64,000 nt of DNA, taken from assembly GCA_048013815.1 (NCBI GenBank), contig CM106585.1:14136001-14200000 (forward strand), written 5' to 3'. Of the stretch, positions 26,371 through 37,770 are shown piece by piece. Position numbers and translations under genes: made by a program. The notes beneath the pieces are model-generated. The model did not search any database, was not told the DNA's origin, and saw only the letters and a program-made list of their open reading frames with translations. Source of the DNA: Setoptus koraiensis. Its lineage: Eukaryota; Arthropoda. Numbering within the stretch: position 1 is the stretch's first letter; each line of letters opens with the position of its first letter.

Positions 26371-28182
26371 CTAAAATCCTCCTCTCCTCAGCTGATGGAG
26401 GTATCTATCGTTACTCGATCCATCCATAGTCTGATTGGACTGAGTGGGGAAGACGTTATTTCCAAATTGTGCATTGGACATCACTGACTGAGGATGATTC
26501 AAGTGGGTAGATTTGTTGGGCATTGAGAAGTTGTCATTTCTGTTATCATTTGATATTGGGTTAGTAGAGCGCCAAGACGATGATGATCGCTTCCAGTCAT
26601 CTTGCCAGTAGTTATCTAACTCTCTTGGATCCCTCTCACGTTTAAGTCCTCCTGCTACTGGGATTGGTGGGGGCACTAGGCTAAGAGAGTCGTTCATTCT
26701 GCCGCGTGGCATGCCTGATTGAGCTGCTTGTTGACGCTTTCTTAATTCTTCACGTTCTCTGGCTAGACGTTCACGCTCAGCGGTAGTCTTTTCTCGTTCA
26801 ATTCTTAGTAGATTAGCCCTTTCTCGTTCGAGATTTTCACGTTCTATACGCAACTTTTCTTTTTCGCGTTCTAATCGATCTTTTTCATCACGTTGTCGGC
26901 GTTCTATATCGCGCTGTCGGCGATAAAATTCATCCTGGCGCCTTCGGTCCTCCCGGAAGGTCCTCACCCTTTCTCGTTCTCTGAAGCGACGTTCTACCTC
27001 GGATCTTTTGTCTATGAGTCGACTTGTGAAGCCACCTCGCCTAGTGCCCAGAAATGGCCTTCTGATTGGTGAGTGCCTGATTGGAGATTTGTTAGAGGGT
27101 GACATGCGGCTTCTCTTACGGTCTCGGCTAGAATGCCTCTTTCGACTGACACTGCTACTTCTCTGGGAGCCATCTTTATCTTTATCTTTGTCTTTTCTCT
27201 TCTCTTCATCTTTATCCTTCCTCTTCTCCTCGTCCTTATCTTTTCTCTTTTCTTCGTCTTTATCTTTCCTCTTATCCTTCTCATCGTCCTTCTTCTTCTC
27301 TTCATCTTTATCTTTTCTCTTCTCATCATCTTTGTCCTTCTTCTTTTCCTCATCTTTGTCTTTCTTCTTCTCCTCATCTTTATCTTTTTTCTTCTCTTCA
27401 TCTTTCTCTTTTCTCCTTTCATCTTCTTTATCCTTTTCCTTCGCTCTATCCTTCTCTCTCTTCTTCTCTTCATCCTTCTTCCTCTCCTCGTCTTTCTTTT
27501 TCTCCTCATCTTTGTCTCGATCTACATCCTTCGAATTATCTTTGTCTTTCTCTCTCCTTCTATCATCATCTTTCTCTCTCTCCTTATCTTTGTCTCTCAC
27601 CTTCTCCTTCTCTTTTTCCTTCTCTCTCTCCCTGACTTTATCTTTCTCTCTTCTTCTTTCATCATCTTTGTCGGTTGTTTTGTCCTTTGTCTCTCTCTTT
27701 TTCTCTTCATCTTTGTCCCTGGGTTTGTCTTTCTCTCTCCTCTTCTCATCATCTCTGGATTTATCCTTTTCACGTTTCTTTTCGTCATCTCTTAATTTAT
27801 CTTTTTCTCTACGACTATCATCTTCTTTGTCTCTAGTTCGGTCTTTGTCCCTTTTCTTTTCGTCATCCTTAGATTTATCCTTGTCTCTCTTTTTTTCGTC
27901 GTCCTTGGGTTTATCTTTATCTCTCTTCTTCTCGTCGTCCTCTTTGACTTTATCTTTATCTCGCCTCTTCTCTCTCCGGCTTCTATCTGATGATTCCTTG
28001 GTTTTTTCCATGTTATGTTTGTTGTCAGGGGTATCTTTTACTCTATCATTCCTGAGCCTATCTGAATTAGTATTATTGGTATCATTGTTGTTAGAATCAT
28101 CCTGTTCGCGATATTCATTATCCTCTACTTTGATTTGAACTGCATCAGTGATGGTCGAATCAATGTCACCGTTGTTGTCCAT
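26371..28182 (-). CDS. Lys/Glu/Asp-repeat, Arg-rich protein with SAFB-like coiled coil
   Basis: A 603-residue frame from an ATG. After an acidic, Asn-rich N-terminus, residues 60-340 are almost only K, D, E and R in repeats such as DDEKKRDKDKSK and DEEKRKDKDEEKRK. An RS-type stretch follows (RSSSVSRKRHSSRDRKRSR), then RRPFLGTRRGG and a long Arg/Glu helix (RLEREKEKLRIERENLERER through LAREREELRKRQQ), and a Trp/Asn-containing tail ending RRGGF. The Arg/Glu helix and GTRRGG stretch resemble the C-terminal half of SAFB/SLTM nuclear scaffold and RNA-binding proteins, but the SAP and RRM domains of that family are absent from this frame. A possible acceptor (CTGACAG) lies right at the start, so upstream exons may be missing. 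Probably a nuclear RNA-processing or chromatin protein; the family call is tentative. Its likely poly(A) signal (minus-strand AATAAA, 26227-26232) lies inside the last Rap1 exon. Confidence 0.6.
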   Translation of the reverse strand: MDNNGDIDSTITDAVQIKVEDNEYREQDDSNNNDTNNTNSDRLRNDRVKDTPDNKHNMEKTKESSDRSRREKRRDKDKVKEDDEKKRDKDKPKDDEKKRDKDKSKDDEKKRDKDRTRDKEDDSRREKDKLRDDEKKREKDKSRDDEKRREKDKPRDKDEEKKRETKDKTTDKDDERRREKDKVREREKEKEKEKVRDKDKEREKDDDRRREKDKDNSKDVDRDKDEEKKKDEERKKDEEKKREKDRAKEKDKEDERRKEKDEEKKKDKDEEKKKDKDEEKKKDKDDEKRKDKDEEKKKDDEKDKRKDKDEEKRKDKDEEKRKDKDEEKRKDKDKDKDGSQRSSSVSRKRHSSRDRKRSRMSPSNKSPIRHSPIRRPFLGTRRGGFTSRLIDKRSEVERRFRERERVRTFREDRRRQDEFYRRQRDIERRQRDEKDRLEREKEKLRIERENLERERANLLRIEREKTTAERERLAREREELRKRQQAAQSGMPRGRMNDSLSLVPPPIPVAGGLKRERDPRELDNYWQDDWKRSSSSWRSTNPISNDNRNDNFSMPNKSTHLNHPQSVMSNAQFGNNVFPTQSNQTMDGSSNDRYLHQLRRGGF

Positions 28183-29750
28183 GCTGTCAGTTACAGGGAT
28201 ATCAATATATGATAATTAATTTAGTAATACTAGGCGACAATCAAAAATGATGCTAGTTAAATTAATATTCAATAAGTGTAGCCCAAATCCAAACCAATTC
28301 ATGAAACAAGAATTCTCATTTAGCCGCTGAAATATCTTGTAAATTGCATTGTGCCTTCTTCCAACATCGTAGTGCGTGCAATCAGGCTTGTGCGGACCAA
28401 ACTCTTTCCCCTTTCTTAAATTGCAAACACCAGCAATTACTCAGCTTTTACCCCCATTCAATGATGGCAATTCGAACACCACATTGATACAGTCAACTAC
28501 AAAAAGATAGTCCACTCTGGCCAATCGTAGACCTATGCGCATGCCGCGGGATTTAAACTTCTCTGCAAAGAAACCGGCAAGAGATGTGCGAACAGATTTC
28601 GCAATGCTGGCCCGACAGTCTGAGCGGTGGGTACGATGGAGTTCGCTCAATCAGTGGGCGGGCACTCGGGCGCTAGTCGCAGTAGGGGTACATGCGGAAC
28701 GACCGAGGAGATCACCTCATGCCCTTATCAGAGGGGTCTACAAGAGTTTTTGCCTCCGTTTATCCCAACTCGGATGCTTGCCGGGTGTCCCCTTTTCAAT
28801 CTCGAACACCATCAATCAAACTCCTTTAATTGTGTGTCACCCATCATGAAAGTGCATAATAAGCAGAGCTCGTCAACTGCCGGCTTCTCGCCGATAAGAG
28901 AGTATCATTGCTCTTGTGAAAATTAATTCAATTTAATAAACGATTTCGCATCTAGAACATGCTCACACTCACTCTTATGCTCATTCTTCGATTGTCTTTT
29001 TCGACCACGACATCAGGGGCTCGTGGAGAGCTATGGTCTCAACGTTCTTACACAACCTAAAAAAAGTGGGCGGAAAAGCCGCTCGCTGCCGCCCATTCAT
29101 TTTGCTCAACCGGTCTCTCTTCTCGCAGCACAAATGCGAGATGGACAATGATAATAAATTCATATACAGGTCGTTGAGTGCATGTTTCAATTGAGATAAC
29201 AAGCGGTAAATTTGAATGGCAATTTCAAAAAAAAAAAAGAAATTTTTAGCGAACACTCTTTGGAAAATTCAAACTCACAACTTTATTTTATGATTCATTG
29301 TGCTACTTTGTATGGCCCACCTGTAACCATGGAAACCCCTTTTATGACAGAGATGAGGGGATCGACTTTCAATTCATCCGTAATCAAAATCTAGAACGCC
29401 ACTGCGTGGATACGATGGAGAATTCTCTGCAAACACCAGGACTGTTAATAGTCAGAGAAGCAAGCTGAACAGTCCCATGAAAGATGTATATAATTGATCA
29501 CGAATTTTCAGAGAAATTAAATAAAGAAATTTTGTACGAGTTCACAACATTCATTATTCTTGAAATACATGGATAGCCTATCTTTCAATAAGGGATGGTT
29601 TATGTTGTTGGGTTTTGATGCTGATGTACAAGTGATCAGATCTTTCACCAATCTCTAACCAATAAATAGAGCCTAGATCGATGGGTGACACCTAAATATC
29701 AATAAACAACTCTCTCTGCGAGGCCGACATAGATAAACTTAGAAAATGTA
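28183..29750. other. Intergenic region with a GC-richer block, no gene recognised
   Basis: Spacer between two minus-strand genes. A block at about 28520-28810 is clearly GC-richer than its surroundings and carries short overlapping frames on both strands (104 and 99 residues on plus, 69 on minus), none with a recognisable family. It could hold a structured RNA or upstream exons of the charged-repeat gene. I compared parts of it by memory with RNase P, 7SK and spliceosomal RNAs and found no convincing match. Confidence 0.4.
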
Positions 29751-31514
29751 TCATGGCCATTTACGCAGTTTGTTGATTCGACCTATCTCCTCAGGACTCT
29801 TATCTCTCGCAATCATCAGAGTATGTCCAAATCCACAAACTACGTTCAAAACATGGATTCCATCTAAGGGTCTGACTTCCTGGGGAGTTGTGGAGGATTT
29901 TGATTTTCCTTCGCCGTAACCGAGCTCTCCGTAGGTGGGACTAGGTCCCCAACTGACGACAGATTCGTCGGCGGCCAATACGATAGATCTGTTGGCACAT
30001 GCAACAGATCTTATTCGCCATCCACAGAGATCCTGGACATTCTTCGGATACATGGTTGCTTCACCGGAAGACTTGTTTTGACCCCAGAAATAGAGTAGAC
30101 CATTTACATCAGTGGCCATGCTGTGAGTTGCACCAGCGAATACTCTGGCGGCTCCTCTCCCGTGAGAATTAGGCACGTCAAAGACACGGATACTTCGGGG
30201 AACAAATTCATTCTTAGTTTCTGAGTGGCCTAGTCTATGATAACCTCCGAATCCCCATGAGAAACATCTATGTTTTTTATCCACTGCCAGGGAATGGTTT
30301 GTACCGCAAGCTATATCTACTATACTGACGTTGTCTAGCGCAGTTATGTGACCATCTCTGGATTTTTCTATAAATGCAACTATCCTTCTTGGTGAATGTT
30401 CGCAATGAAATGCATACTTGTTGCCTGTCGTGAAGTATTTTCCTTCTGAGTTGTGTCCGAGTTGACCGTGCTCAGGGTGACCAAAGGAGTATAAAGAGCC
30501 CTCAATATCGACAATCAAGCTGAATTCAGCACCACAAGCCAACTTGACTATTGGTTTATTTTCCTTGAATGAGATTTTGGTTGGTGTTGTTATCTGTTGG
30601 ACTGATGGCTGATTAGTGCCACATTGCCCCATTTTGTTATCACCACAACCATAAACAACTCCATCTGATGTCAAAAATAGAGTATGAGATCTACCACAGG
30701 CAGCCGCCACAACATTCTTGCTTTTGAGTGCTTCTACGACTGTTGGCACAAATCTTGTCTCTGTGTCTCCCAATCCTAGTTGGCCCTTATCATTTCTCCC
30801 AAAAGTCAGGGCCACACCTTCAGTGGTAACTATAACAGAGTGACAAGCATTACAACCGCTGAAGACTCCTTTGACACGACTTGATTTATCGGGATTAGCA
30901 GGATCTAGACAGACTCTGTGGGGTGCCCAAAGATTTCGCGCAGCCGGATGTACCTCAACGGGTTTCTTAGCATTTTTAGGCAATTCCTTTCTTCCAGTCA
31001 TATCCCAGTTGGCTCCTCCACATATCAATAAAGTGCCAGAGGGCTCCTCTTCAGGTTGGGGTGGCTCGGGAGCGTTTGTTTTGGTTTGTTCTGCGTTATC
31101 TATGGACGGTTCTGCTTTAGAGTCATTGCTATCCGCTTCGCTATTATCATCTTTATTTGGCTTTGCTTTTTCCTCCTTCTCTTTCTCTCCGTCTCCGTTC
31201 TCTCCGTCTCCGTTCTCTTTTTTGCTACCGTTAGCCTGCTGTTGAGTGGTTGCATTAGCATTTTTGTCAGTCTCTTTGATGTCAAGATCAGTCTGTTGTT
31301 TTTTCTCCTTCTCATCTGGATGTTCATTGGTCTGCCTGTCAACTCCATTTTTTGTATCTATGTTATTGTTATTATTTAAAGTGTCATTATCTGTGACGTC
31401 AGTCGCTGGTTGTGTGTCAGTAATTTTTGTATCAGTATTGTTACTTATATCCCCCTTGAGCTTTTTACACACCTCATCTGCACTTGGCGAAGATTCTCTT
31501 TTAGTTGGCGACAT
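29751..31514 (-). CDS. RCC2: RCC2 / TD-60, RCC1-repeat protein
   Basis: A 587-residue intronless frame. Residues 1-165 are disordered and charged. From about 165 a seven-bladed RCC1-type propeller follows: GTLLICGGANWDMTGRKELP, LWAPHRVCL, CNACHSVIVTTEGVALTFGR, NDKGQLGLGDTETRFVPTVV, CGRSHTLFLT, GDNKMGQCG, MACGAEFS-like KLACGAEFSLIVD, YSFGHPEHGQLGHNSEGKYF, HCEHSPRRIVAFIEKSRDG, SWGFGGYHRLGH, MYPKNVQDLCGWRIRSVAC and SWGPSPTYGELGYGEGKSKS. The GANWD start, IEKSRDG loop and DLCGWRIRS segment identify RCC2 rather than RCC1. RCC2 associates with centromeres and the spindle midzone with the chromosomal passenger complex and has been linked to RalA and Rac1/Arf6 regulation. Human RCC2 has 522 residues; the extra length is the N-terminal acidic tail. 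Confidence 0.95.
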   Translation of the reverse strand: MSPTKRESSPSADEVCKKLKGDISNNTDTKITDTQPATDVTDNDTLNNNNNIDTKNGVDRQTNEHPDEKEKKQQTDLDIKETDKNANATTQQQANGSKKENGDGENGDGEKEKEEKAKPNKDDNSEADSNDSKAEPSIDNAEQTKTNAPEPPQPEEEPSGTLLICGGANWDMTGRKELPKNAKKPVEVHPAARNLWAPHRVCLDPANPDKSSRVKGVFSGCNACHSVIVTTEGVALTFGRNDKGQLGLGDTETRFVPTVVEALKSKNVVAAACGRSHTLFLTSDGVVYGCGDNKMGQCGTNQPSVQQITTPTKISFKENKPIVKLACGAEFSLIVDIEGSLYSFGHPEHGQLGHNSEGKYFTTGNKYAFHCEHSPRRIVAFIEKSRDGHITALDNVSIVDIACGTNHSLAVDKKHRCFSWGFGGYHRLGHSETKNEFVPRSIRVFDVPNSHGRGAARVFAGATHSMATDVNGLLYFWGQNKSSGEATMYPKNVQDLCGWRIRSVACANRSIVLAADESVVSWGPSPTYGELGYGEGKSKSSTTPQEVRPLDGIHVLNVVCGFGHTLMIARDKSPEEIGRINKLRKWP

Positions 31515-34500
31515 GATAGATTCTGCTGATTCTGATATATAGTCGAATTGTGAATGATAATGTATGGTGGTGATTAATTAATTGTTATTACTGTCGCAGT
31601 ATGTAATGTTAATTAATAGAAGACCTTGCTTCGTTAAATCCACCACAAATTCGAAGCCACAGTTATTTGATGGAATATAGTTGTTCGTATGTGTGTGTGT
31701 GTGTGTCTTGTGTTCACGCATGAATGTACATAAATATGTATGTAAACTAAATTGATTTTGTGTTGTAATATAGTAAGAATTAATGTTAGTGAATTATAGG
31801 TTAGGTTGGTGTTTGTTTTTTTTTGTTTGTTTTGTATTGTTTTTCATAAATAACCGATTCCGCAGTAATACTAGCAGAATGTTAGCTGGCTGGACAATGT
31901 GTGTTGTGCATGCAATATTGCTTGATAAGTACCGATAAGTAGTAGTAGTAGAGGTAGCAGTACCCACAGAGAACAGTTACAGTTAAGTAGAAATATCACT
32001 CTTGGTCCGATTTGGCTGTTCTTGTCATTAGGTTTTGTTCGTTCAGTTTTATAATTTGAGGATTTGAGTGCACACGATTGAGCCGAGATGATAGAAATAT
32101 TTCCGACTGATAACGACAATAATGAGGTATCACTGTGCTTGTGTGATATGGTCCGGGTTGGGTGATAGTATTATTTGGCTTAGAAATAATAGTGCAATAA
32201 TCATGTAATGTAGATACAAATAAATATGTGTGCTGTTATCGGTTAGCTACTAGCTATGATAAACCATTAGTGTTGATGTGATAAATATGATTATTGTTTC
32301 GTGGTTGGTTGTGCCTGCAGTTGTTAAGATTCCGACTGACAATGTCCTCGATTGTTCCTAAAAGAAGCTAGATGATCAAATATATTATACAATATACGGT
32401 ATAATAATGTGTGCGAATGAGATGATGCTGCCACGGTGCGACCCTGCTCATATGTGCAATGGTCGTAATCCAACGTCGTTCGTCATCAACAAATCCAAAA
32501 TCTCGCTCGCTTGTCAGTCTGCTACGTCTATGGTGGATGAAAGATAATCTATGATGAGTATTATTACTATTTAACAAAAAGATCTTTCGCACTGTTTATG
32601 ATGTAACATGAAGTAGCTGCTGTCTTGAGTTCAATCCGAACTATACTGTTGAGCGTATATACAGTACAGTATACACAATCGCATGCACAATAGAATGTCG
32701 CTGGTACAACAACAACAACAACAACGACGACGACGACGGTGACAGGGCTCACGATGATCGGCCTAATGATACAATAATATAAATAAAAATAATTAGATCG
32801 GAAATTATGGTGATAATATTGATAATAATACTGATATAGTAATAGCAATGGTGCCAGCGGGTACACGTATGGCGGTGAGGTAATACAACAGGGACAAGAG
32901 AGAGAGAGAGAGAGCGAGAGAGAACCACTGCCGAACCTTGTGCGGCGGCTGTTGCTGCTATCGCCGCCGCCGCCGCTGCTGCCACTATCGTCGTCATCGT
33001 CGTCGTGGTCGTTGCCGCCACCGCCGCCGCCTTGTTACTAGTGTTTGCCATCACAGAACCGCTCCATTCTTTTGTCCGATTCTCTGCCCTTTACACTGCA
33101 ATGGCAGTGTGTTCCTTTTGCAAGTTCTATTTGTGCGTGTGTGTCTGTGTGTGTGTATGTGTGTCTGTTCCTGTGCCAAACCTCACACACGATATTCGAT
33201 TCGTGTAAAAGCGCTCACTATCACTGCATGAATTCTATTGTAACAATAATATTGTATCACAGTAAATGTGCACTCAACTCACATCGAACACCATGCCGCT
33301 TACTTGTATTTATTGTTCTTTTTGGCACGCCACATCTCAATCTGTTCGCTTGTTTCGCACAAAAGTTGGCGCACAATATCTTCCATGTTGCGCAAACGCA
33401 TGACGGACATCTGTAACAAGCCACGGCAGCCCTCCCATCATCCAGATTTTTGCAAGGTACATTTGTAATAAAAATCTCTGTATAAACAACTTATGCATAT
33501 GTAATCCACTGTGATACGTAACGAAATTCTGTTTCGGCAATGCATCGCTCCCATCTAGAGATATACCTATGAATGGTGGCATGATATAACTCGAAGATTT
33601 CCGAGCTCCACAGTTCCAATATGTGAACCTTATTTGACTCGTCTGGTGCCAGGTTCGCGCGATCGTCGGATCGATTGAATAATTCATAGCGACAGTCGAT
33701 TGCATGAGCAACCCAACTAATACGAGTTGCCGGCAACTGATAGAGGAAACATCTCGAGAGACCTCAAAACGCAAGAACCAAGCGCTGTCGCAGAGTTCAA
33801 CACTGTCGCCCGACAAACACTGGCGCTTTGCGAGTACTAAGCGGATTTGAGTTGTGGATGGATCAATTAGGATAGAAGGTATATGCTGTAATGTTATGTA
33901 ATTATAGAGTCAACCTCGTTTGCACAGGCACGTGGTATTTGTGTTACATCATAACCAGATGTGCGCGTGTTCGCCTGTCAGACCTCGTCGCTGCACGCAG
34001 CCGCCTAACTTTGATAGAAGTGATACATTTTAATTGGGCACAGGCTAATCTTTATGATTAGTTCTTTATATCTTGTTTATGTTAGATCGTGGGCACATTA
34101 CGACAGTAGGACTTTTTAGATTGTTCGTTGAGTGATGTTACATTTTTTTCTCCTTATCTTTTTCCTGTCGCATTTTTATTCTTTTTGTTTGTGGTTCACT
34201 TTTCTGTTGTCAGAGCGGTTACCGCAACGGCAGATTGAGAGAGACAAACTTTGCAAAAGCGGGAGATAAAGAGCGCTAAAGAAAACGAGTGGCACAATGG
34301 GAGATCAATGGAGACTACGCAATAAGGAGATCAGGGGAGTTTACCGAGAGCACGCAGGTAGATGACAGAACAGGTTCTCTGTTTCAGCGGACTGACCTCG
34401 ATCAGAGACATAAACACACCGAACCTGACCTATACAATCTCCTTGCCTCAATGACAGGGGAGGGAATAACAAGTTGTCGTCACTGACACTATAGTAAAGG

Positions 34501-35013
34501 TGATATATATTAAAAACGCAAAATAAAAAAGTATTGTTAGGGCTACGCTGTGCCCTGCTACTGGTACAGTTTTCTTTTTTTCGATAGTTTCCGATACACC
34601 ATTGAAAGAGTAACGTGCAGATGGCGCCTGTGCCTAGCTCAAAACAGACAATTGTGCTTTGACAATAGGGTTTCCCACTGACATGGACAACATCGACCGC
34701 AGTTATTGTGCTGATTTTCATTTGAGCAGCGACTCAGGGCACTAATGTGCCAGCGAGCAGCACAATGTGTTCTGTAGCATTGCGTTTTTAATGTTGCACC
34801 CCCATTCATATGCGTGCAATATTGCAAGCGTGTCTCCAGTTGTTTACATTTTATCTCAAACACCAATGTATAGGTGACGTTGGTTCACTATATTTATCCA
34901 ACTCTATTTTTTTCTCTATTACCATCAATCTGGCGAAACAAAACCACACAAAATCAAAACTTTGATACCAGTAGAAATCACAGTACGGCATATAGAGGGC
35001 CTATCCAGAGGCC
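31515..35013. other. Divergent spacer between RCC2 and WDR37
   Basis: Contains a (GT)n run near 31690, CAA then CGA triplets at 32708-32740, a GA run at about 32900-32922, GCC/GTC triplets at 32945-33035 and a GT run at 33134-33166. The longest frame (33337-33816, minus, 159 residues) has no signal peptide, repeat or family signature and mirrors poor frames on the other strand, so I do not call it. The two promoters must lie within the ends of this stretch. Confidence 0.5.
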
Positions 35014-36825
35014 ATGGACAAATTTCATTTACTATTGAAGCAAATTGAAAAGGAGTACGACCTTCTGTCTGCCGAGAACGCCGCCCTGAAAGAAATTATA
35101 TCCAAAGATGCAATTGTCAACGAGTCACCGTCATCGGTGAGCAACAAACAAAATATTAGCCCCCAACAGCACAAAAGGCATGGAGCCTCTAATATACTGA
35201 CCAATACATTGGCCTCAAGTGCAAGTAGCAAACGTGATTCCGTTGTCAATGCCAGTCATATGTTATCTAATAAGCTAAAATCCAAATATAAAATCAAATC
35301 GGCATCTACACGAATATTTAGATCTTCTACAACAACCCCAAATTCTGTCAATAAATTAATTAGACAATTTGAATGGCATAAGGATGGCGTATGGTTTGTC
35401 ACTGCCTCAGCGGTGCCTAACAATCGCATCTTGATTGGTACCGCTTCGGCCGACGGAACTGCATGTGTCGCAGACGCCACCAGATTAATCAATGATTTTT
35501 ACAATACATCAAATTTTGGCGTTGGCCCAAGCTCAACCTCCGCCAGTATAGTGCAACAATACAGTCAACCTAGCTCTAGTACATCACCATCAACGAATAT
35601 CGGCTTGTCGACATTCAAGAATGCTGTTGAAAGGACCACCGCTAGCGTATCGTCTTCCAAAATGGCTGGTACACAAGCTACTAATATAACAAGCTCATCG
35701 CCTACATCGTTTGCTAATTTTCCCGGTTTGCCTCACACTTATTACGTTGGCCATGCTGGCTCAGTTAATTGTATTAGGTTCCATTCTAGTCATGACCTTG
35801 TTTTAACTGCTGGCGGAGAGGGAACATCTCACATTTGGCGTTGTCCACCTATCTCCACTATGGAGCCATTACCATCGCGTAGCAATTCCCAAGATGACGA
35901 CCACTCACCTGATAGTCAAGGACCAACCGGTGGCTTCGTGCCTGGTCTTGGAAGCTCCGCGGAAGGAGACACCAGTACTTTAGTGGGGGGTATTAGTAGT
36001 CAGCAACAACAGGCTCATCTAATTAAGCAACCCCTGAAAGAGCTTACAGGTCACACTTCTACAGTTATATCGTGTGATTGGCTCTTCGGGGTAGATCAAT
36101 GTGTAACTGCGTCATGGGATAGAACAGCCAATATATATGATATAAAAACTGGTGAGCTTGTTGTACAACTGGCTGGTCATGATCAAGAGCTTACACACGT
36201 TTGCTCTCATCAGTCATTGCCATTGATAGTGACAGCATCTGATGACACTACTTTTCGTTTGTGGGACTTTCGAGAGGCCATTCATTCGGTCTGTGTCTTC
36301 CAAGGCCACGCAGAGTAAGTAAACTTCATTCAATCTAGATTCCACCAGTAGATCGCATCGACAGCGTAGCAACTTTGACTAATTTGTGATAATTCTCAAC
36401 CATTTTCTATGTGATTCAGATCTGTTTCTTCTGCAACATTTTTTGGCACGGACAAAGTGATTTCGGCTAGTGACGATCGCACATGTAAGATCTGGGACTT
36501 GAGGAATATGAGATCACCGTTGACTACCATAGACGTTGAGGCGCCCATAAACAAGATATCGGCATCACAAAGTCATAATCTATTAGCTATTCCATTGGAC
36601 AATAGAACTGTAAGATTCTATGATATCAATGGGAACCGCATTAACAGATTGCCAAGGACACACCATCAGCGAATGGCCACCTGTACAACATTTATACCAC
36701 CACCTTCTCAAGCAGCGATCCCCAACACCTCGCCATCATCATCAACGGCAAACAATCTTTTACTACTTACGTGTGGCTTCGACAAACGGGTTGCTCTTTG
36801 GTCCTTGCCCAATTTATCATTATAG
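35014..36825 (+). CDS. WDR37: WD repeat-containing protein 37
   Basis: Two exons, 35014-36314 and 36420-36825, joined in phase 2 across a 105-bp intron (CAGA/GTAAGT to TTCAG/A), giving 568 residues. Reading through would stop at once, so the intron is well supported. The N-terminus LLKQIEKEYDLLSAENAALK matches the conserved helix before the propeller in WDR37, which docks PACS proteins. WD blades follow: HKDGVWFVTASAVP with GTASADGTACVAD, HAGSVNCIRFHSSHDLVLTA, HTSTVISCDWLFGVDQCVTA with SWDRTANIYD, GHDQELTHVCSHQSLPLIVT with DDTTFRLWDFREAIHSV, then across the splice QGHAESVSSATFFG, SASDDRTCKIWDLRNMRSPL, and a final CGFDKRVALWSLP. Human WDR37 has 494 residues; the surplus is Ser/Thr-rich loops, one of about 70 residues in the first blades. 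The human gene is linked to neuro-oculo-cardio-genitourinary disease. Confidence 0.93.
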
Positions 36826-37770
36826 TAAAAGGATTCTATTATTAAAAACAAACTACTATCATGGTAATGGACTTTTGAATCTTGACGAGAGAGATGTTCA
36901 ACTCGTTGAGCCTGAATAAGCTCTGTTTTTCAGCTGGAACTAGGTTCTTTTTGTGTCCGTTTTAATATTCAGTTCTCAGTCCGTTATAATCAGTAAAACT
37001 ATTTGAAATGGTGCAAGAAGAAGGTGTTAAGTTTATATCGGAATCATTTCTGTCTGAGCTATTTCGCTGACTCGTTGAGGGATAAAACAAGTTCAATAAG
37101 TGCAGAACAGAGAAGGAAACCACAACGATTAACTAAAGAACGCAGATAAAACATGTTTTATTATGAATTTCACTATCCTAACAAATTTTGAATTGAAGAA
37201 TCAAGTTAACACTTGGGGTGTGCTGGGCAAGCTTCCAACTTTGCCCCTTTTCTAGAACAACTTCCGCTTCACCCGGGAAAACTCCCTATCTGTAATAGCT
37301 TACTGTCACTTTTACCGCGAAGGGTTGCAGGGATAATGTGAATCTATGCGACTGGGTCGATGCCTCAATCTATTAGCCCAATTCGACGGCATTGATCATC
37401 GTTGAATTCCGCTTACTTTGCTATTTCAACTCTCTGACTGATATTCGACACGAATAGGTTCAATGTATACCCATTCTTCATGACTACACGTGCAGATGAG
37501 TTCTCTTGTGTATTCATTTCTCATCATTGTGACGGCTTACAATCAATATTCTGATCATTCCGAACACAATATTTACACATGCACTGCATCTAAAAATAGC
37601 GCAACATGTTCGAACGGTGACTAGATGATCATGCAACAATCATACTACCCATGACAAAACAAAGAGGTTAACTAATCCATTTGGTTTCGAATCAGAAATT
37701 TAAAATGCGATATTATCGTCTTCTTGTCTATAGTTATACCAGATAGGTATAATTGATAAGATTGTTGAGA
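36826..37770. other. Intergenic region, nothing recognised
   Basis: AT-rich spacer between two plus-strand genes. I see no coding frame, repeat or clear poly(A) signal for WDR37. Confidence 0.5.

Noticed and set aside
27008-28138. A 376-residue Ser/Leu/Phe-rich plus-strand frame
   Set aside because: It is the shadow of the Lys/Glu/Asp-repeat gene on the minus strand.
28600-28810. Resemblance to RNase P or 7SK RNA
   Set aside because: A short shared stretch such as GGGTGTCCCC is not enough; the conserved core boxes are not present in order.
33337-33816. A 159-residue minus-strand frame
   Set aside because: No signal peptide, domain or repeat, irregular composition, and no start or splice context that supports it.
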